From: Candidatus Dadabacteria bacterium | GTDB taxonomy: Bacteria > Desulfobacterota_D > UBA1144 > Nemesobacterales > JADFKM01 | Direction: 5' to 3' | DNA: 19,242 nucleotides | Assembly (NCBI GenBank): GCA_022564935.1 | Contig: JADFKM010000041.1 | Coordinates: forward strand, 1-19,242 | Part shown: positions 17,068 through 19,242 of the stretch, one piece after another | Numbering within the stretch: position 1 is the stretch's first letter | Layout: every line of letters begins with the position of its first letter | The notes under the pieces: generated by a model | Seen by the model: only the letters and a program-made list of their open reading frames with translations | The model's database searches: none | What the model was told of the DNA's origin: nothing | Position numbers and translations under genes: made by a program

Positions 17068-18111
17068 ATGCCGCTTACTACAGAGGGGATCAAGTCCTCT
17101 CTAAAACAAGTTAAGTACCCCGGCTTTTCAAGAGATATCGTATCTTTCGGAATCGTCAACGATATAGAGGTCGTTGATTCGAAGGTAAGGGTATCACTGC
17201 TTTTGCCGAAGCCCGACGACAAGATCCAATCTGAAATCACGGAGTCCGTCAGAAAGGTTCTTTCAAAAACCAACGGCATCTCGGACTTCGATATAAGCGT
17301 AAATGTAAGAGAGCAGAAAAGCGCCCCTGGACAGCAAATCCCCACGGAAGCACCCGCTCAACCAGGCATTAAACACTTTATTGCGGTTGCAAGCGGCAAG
17401 GGCGGAGTCGGAAAATCCACTGTTGCAGTCAATATTGCAATAGAGATGTCAAAGCTAGTAGACAATGTCGGGCTTATGGACGCCGACGTATACGGCCCTA
17501 GCATCCCAATCATGCTTGGCGTAAATTCCAGACCTCAAGTAACCCCTGAGAAGAAGATAATTCCAATCGAAAAATACGGACTTAAGCTCATCTCAATAGG
17601 ATTCTTAGTCAACGAAGACGACGCCGTTATCTGGAGAGGGCCTATGGTTCACGGCGCAATCAAACAGTTCATCGAAGACGTACTGTGGGAGGGAACGGAT
17701 TTCCTGGTAATTGACCTTCCCCCCGGAACGGGCGACGCCCACCTCTCGCTGATACAAGCTGTGCCCCTCAGCGGTGCGTTGATTGTAACCACCCCCCAAG
17801 AAGTTGCGCTTATAGACGTGAAGCGCGGAGTGCAGATGTTCAGAAAACTCAACGTCCCAATCATAGGAATCGTTGAAAACATGAGTTACTTGATTACGCC
17901 CGGAGGCGAAACCGTGGACATATTCGGAAGGGGTGGGGGAAGGAGAATGGCGGAAAAGTTCGAAGTCCCGTTCCTTGGAGAAATACCGATCGACCCGCAA
18001 ATCAGAAAAGGGGGAGATCAGGGTACTCCTATAACATTAACCCATGCAGATTCCTCAGCGGCAAAAGCCTTCCGCGAAATATCCAAAGAAGTACTCTCCA
18101 CAATTCAATAA
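17068..18111 (+). CDS. mrp: Mrp/ApbC/NBP35 P-loop ATPase, Fe-S cluster carrier
   Basis: The 347-residue protein has an N-terminal DUF59-like domain (about 5-82), a Pro/Gln-rich linker (about 84-100) and a deviant-Walker ATPase domain. The motifs are ASGKGGVGKSTVAVN (108-122), DADVYGPSIPIMLG (138-151), WRGPMVHGAI (189-198), DLPPGTGDAHLSL (216-228) and TTPQEVAL (241-248). Family members bind and hand over [4Fe-4S] clusters. The usual CxxC before the IFGxGGG motif is missing: ENMSYLITPGGETVDIFG has T277 and G280 where Cys are expected. Such CxxC-less Mrp proteins occur elsewhere, so this does not by itself indicate decay. A CAGGAG ribosome site precedes the ATG. It follows the MIP18-like gene, itself a DUF59 protein, in one probable transcript. 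Confidence 0.95.
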   Translation: MPLTTEGIKSSLKQVKYPGFSRDIVSFGIVNDIEVVDSKVRVSLLLPKPDDKIQSEITESVRKVLSKTNGISDFDISVNVREQKSAPGQQIPTEAPAQPGIKHFIAVASGKGGVGKSTVAVNIAIEMSKLVDNVGLMDADVYGPSIPIMLGVNSRPQVTPEKKIIPIEKYGLKLISIGFLVNEDDAVIWRGPMVHGAIKQFIEDVLWEGTDFLVIDLPPGTGDAHLSLIQAVPLSGALIVTTPQEVALIDVKRGVQMFRKLNVPIIGIVENMSYLITPGGETVDIFGRGGGRRMAEKFEVPFLGEIPIDPQIRKGGDQGTPITLTHADSSAAKAFREISKEVLSTIQ

Positions 18112-18172
18112 TTACAGGGCCTTAGCGCTCCATATAATCATTTAAACCCAAATAACTTGAATAACCCCTCCC

Positions 18173-18200
18173 TTGACTCTCTATAGAGGATGATTATTTT
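18173..18200 (+). promoter_or_regulatory. Candidate promoter of hsp20 with a central palindrome
   Basis: TTGACT (18173-18178) and TATTTT (18195-18200) are 16 bp apart. The perfect 10-bp palindrome CTCTATAGAG (18179-18188) fills most of the spacer. CTTGAA at 18156-18161 just upstream resembles a heat-shock sigma -35, but no convincing CCCCAT-type -10 follows. No CIRCE element is seen. Confidence 0.35.
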
Positions 18201-18238
18201 AAAATTGAGAGTATTTTTAAAGAAAGGAGGTTTCTACA

Positions 18239-18694
18239 ATGATGAAGCTATCACTTTGGGATCCTTGGAAGGAGTACAGCGACCTTGAAAATAGAATCCG
18301 TAGGGTATTTGAGGGCAAGTTCGTGAGCATCTACCCCTCGGAGAAGGAAGAGCCTGAGACCAGAGCCTGGTCACCGACCGTGGACGTTATCGAGCAGGAC
18401 GGCAGCTACGTTGTCAAGGCCGATATCCCGGGCGTTAAGAAAGAGGATATCGATATAGATATCAAGGACAGAATCCTGACCATAAGGGGCGAGAAGAAAA
18501 CGCAAGAGAAGACCGAAAAGGAAGGCTACGTGAGAGTGGAGAGATCTTACGGGAAATTTGTGCGCAATTTCACACTTCCCGAAAACGTAGTCGAGGATAA
18601 AATAGCCGCTAAATGCACCGACGGGGTACTTGAGTTGACCCTACCGAAGAAAGAAGAGGAAAAGCCCAAGAAAATCGCAATTGACGTACAATAA
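18239..18694 (+). CDS. Hsp20 / alpha-crystallin family small heat-shock protein
   Basis: The 151-residue ATP-independent holdase should bind unfolding proteins and pass them to DnaK and ClpB. A short N-terminal arm (MMKLSLWDPWKEYSDLENRIRRVF) precedes the alpha-crystallin domain (about 43-138). That domain includes PTVDVIEQDGSYVVKADIPGVKKEDIDI, ILTIRGEK, YGKFVRNFTLPENV and the GVLELTLPK signature (129-137). The C-terminal IxI docking motif is I146-A-I148. AAAGGAGG at 18223-18230, 8 bases upstream, is the strongest ribosome site in the window and supports ATG 18239; an adjacent ATG at 18242 is possible. A terminator follows, then dnaJ, so two chaperone genes are side by side. Confidence 0.96.
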   Translation: MMKLSLWDPWKEYSDLENRIRRVFEGKFVSIYPSEKEEPETRAWSPTVDVIEQDGSYVVKADIPGVKKEDIDIDIKDRILTIRGEKKTQEKTEKEGYVRVERSYGKFVRNFTLPENVVEDKIAAKCTDGVLELTLPKKEEEKPKKIAIDVQ

Positions 18695-18703
18695 ACATTA
18701 ATC

Positions 18704-18747
18704 ATCTGCCCTGCCAAAAAACACAACGGCAGGGCAGATTTTTATTT
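18704..18747 (+). terminator. Rho-independent terminator after hsp20
   Basis: A perfect 12-bp inverted repeat, ATCTGCCCTGCC (18704-18715) and GGCAGGGCAGAT (18728-18739), encloses a 12-nt A-rich loop and runs into TTTTTATTT. It starts 9 bp after the hsp20 stop and ends only 14 bp before the dnaJ start. Confidence 0.92.
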
Positions 18748-18761
18748 AGTAGTTTACACCT

Positions 18762-19242
18762 ATGGGACCTAAAAGAGATTATTACGACATATTGGGAGTA
18801 AGCAGGACTGTATCAAAGGAGGATATTAAAAAGGCGTACAGAAAACTGGCAAGGCAATATCACCCCGATCTAAACCCCGAGAATAAAGAAGCTGAAGAAA
18901 AATTTAAGGAAGCTTCAGAAGCGTACGATGTGTTGAGCGACATTGAAAAGAAGAATCAATACGACAGGTTTGGTCATCAGGGTATTGGTGGTTATGCCGG
19001 CACGCAGCATATGAACATGGATGATATATTCTCCCAGTTCTCAGATATATTTGAGGGCTTTGATCCATTTGAAGGATTTTTTGGAGGACGTGGTGGTCCC
19101 AGAGGACGTGGTCGCTCAAGGCCTCAAGGTACAAGAGGCACCAACTTACGCATCAACGTAAAGATCAAACTTGAAGATATTGTAAATGGTATTGAAACTC
19201 TAATGACTGTAAGTTTTAGAGATATTAGCCGTGTTATGACGG
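18762..19242 (+). CDS. dnaJ: Chaperone DnaJ, N-terminal 160 codons (runs off window)
   Basis: The frame is open from ATG 18762 to the window end. Residues 5-70 are a J domain ([33 protein letters not shown]...) with the HPD triad at 34-36 that stimulates DnaK ATPase. A G/F-rich linker follows (about 71-120, [22 protein letters not shown]), then the start of the substrate-binding region [22 protein letters not shown] (124-145). In DnaJ the zinc-centre CxxCxGxG should begin about 12 residues after NGIE. Here the frame instead reads [15 protein letters not shown] with no Cys, while the next frame shows RY-x-PC, so the end may be frameshifted or misread. There is no obvious ribosome site, because the hsp20 terminator ends 14 bp upstream. 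Confidence 0.88.
   Translation, partial: MGPKRDYYDILGVSRTVSKEDIKKAYRKLARQYHPDLNPENKEAEEKFKEASEAYDVLSDIEKKNQYDRFGHQGIGGYAGTQHMNMDDIFSQFSDIFEGFDPFEGFFGGRGGPRGRGRSRPQGTRGTNLRINVKIKLEDIVNGIETLMTVSFRDISRVMT

Noticed and set aside
1-19242. CRISPR array, insertion sequence or prophage
   Set aside because: No regularly spaced repeats, transposase, terminal inverted repeats, integrase or phage structural genes were seen on either strand.

Overview
The window looks like a stretch of chromosome from a free-living Gram-negative bacterium. It is mostly housekeeping genes, with two small decayed or accessory patches. The protein families suggest a proteobacterial-type or related lineage (perhaps deltaproteobacterial or a neighbouring candidate phylum): a GshB-type glutathione synthetase, MEP-pathway IspG next to ProS, bacterial RsmI and PrmA, GatCA, and a DksA-like protein with a lysine-rich tail. 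The lineage is inference; there is no rRNA or marker phylogeny here. Base composition is moderate (about half G+C in the core genes). The minus-strand ORF at 1-358 and the islet at 6006-6637 are visibly richer in A+T.

Layout. Positions 1-358 hold the 5' part of an unrecognised minus-strand gene that runs off the window. Positions 578-1975 encode an aldehyde dehydrogenase (+). Positions 2112-2678 carry only the C-terminal domain of a type I restriction HsdR (EcoEI type), a remnant. A tRNA-Ser(UGA) with a clear -10 box follows at 2835-2921, then rsmI (+, 2969-3802). On the minus strand come gatC, gatA and a 56-residue CxxC/CxxC mini-protein (5851 down to 3849). A frameshifted HEPN-like gene (6006-6637) and gshB (6712-7659) are also on the minus strand. 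A DksA/TraR-like gene (+, 7844-8401) faces mtnA and prmA (minus, 8498-10466). clpB (+, 10616-13228) converges on ispG-proS (minus, 16293-13416). ispG is divergent from a MIP18/SufT-like gene and mrp (+, 16633-18111), which are followed by hsp20 (+) and the first 160 codons of dnaJ (+).

Functional themes. Translation and its quality control are represented by tRNA-Ser, RsmI, GatCA, PrmA and ProS. Protein folding is represented by ClpB, Hsp20 and DnaJ. Iron-sulfur biogenesis (MIP18-like, Mrp) is divergently paired with a [4Fe-4S] enzyme (IspG). Their shared 339-bp intergenic region has mirror-placed TTGACA promoters and a 15-bp inverted repeat on the -35 box, which is the best regulatory candidate here.

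I see no intact novel multi-gene system, CRISPR array, insertion sequence or prophage. The items most worth a second look are the frameshifted HEPN-like gene, the Fe-S intergenic region, the zinc-finger-less DksA-like protein with a histone-like tail, the small zinc-ribbon-like gene behind gatA, and the odd end of the dnaJ reading frame.
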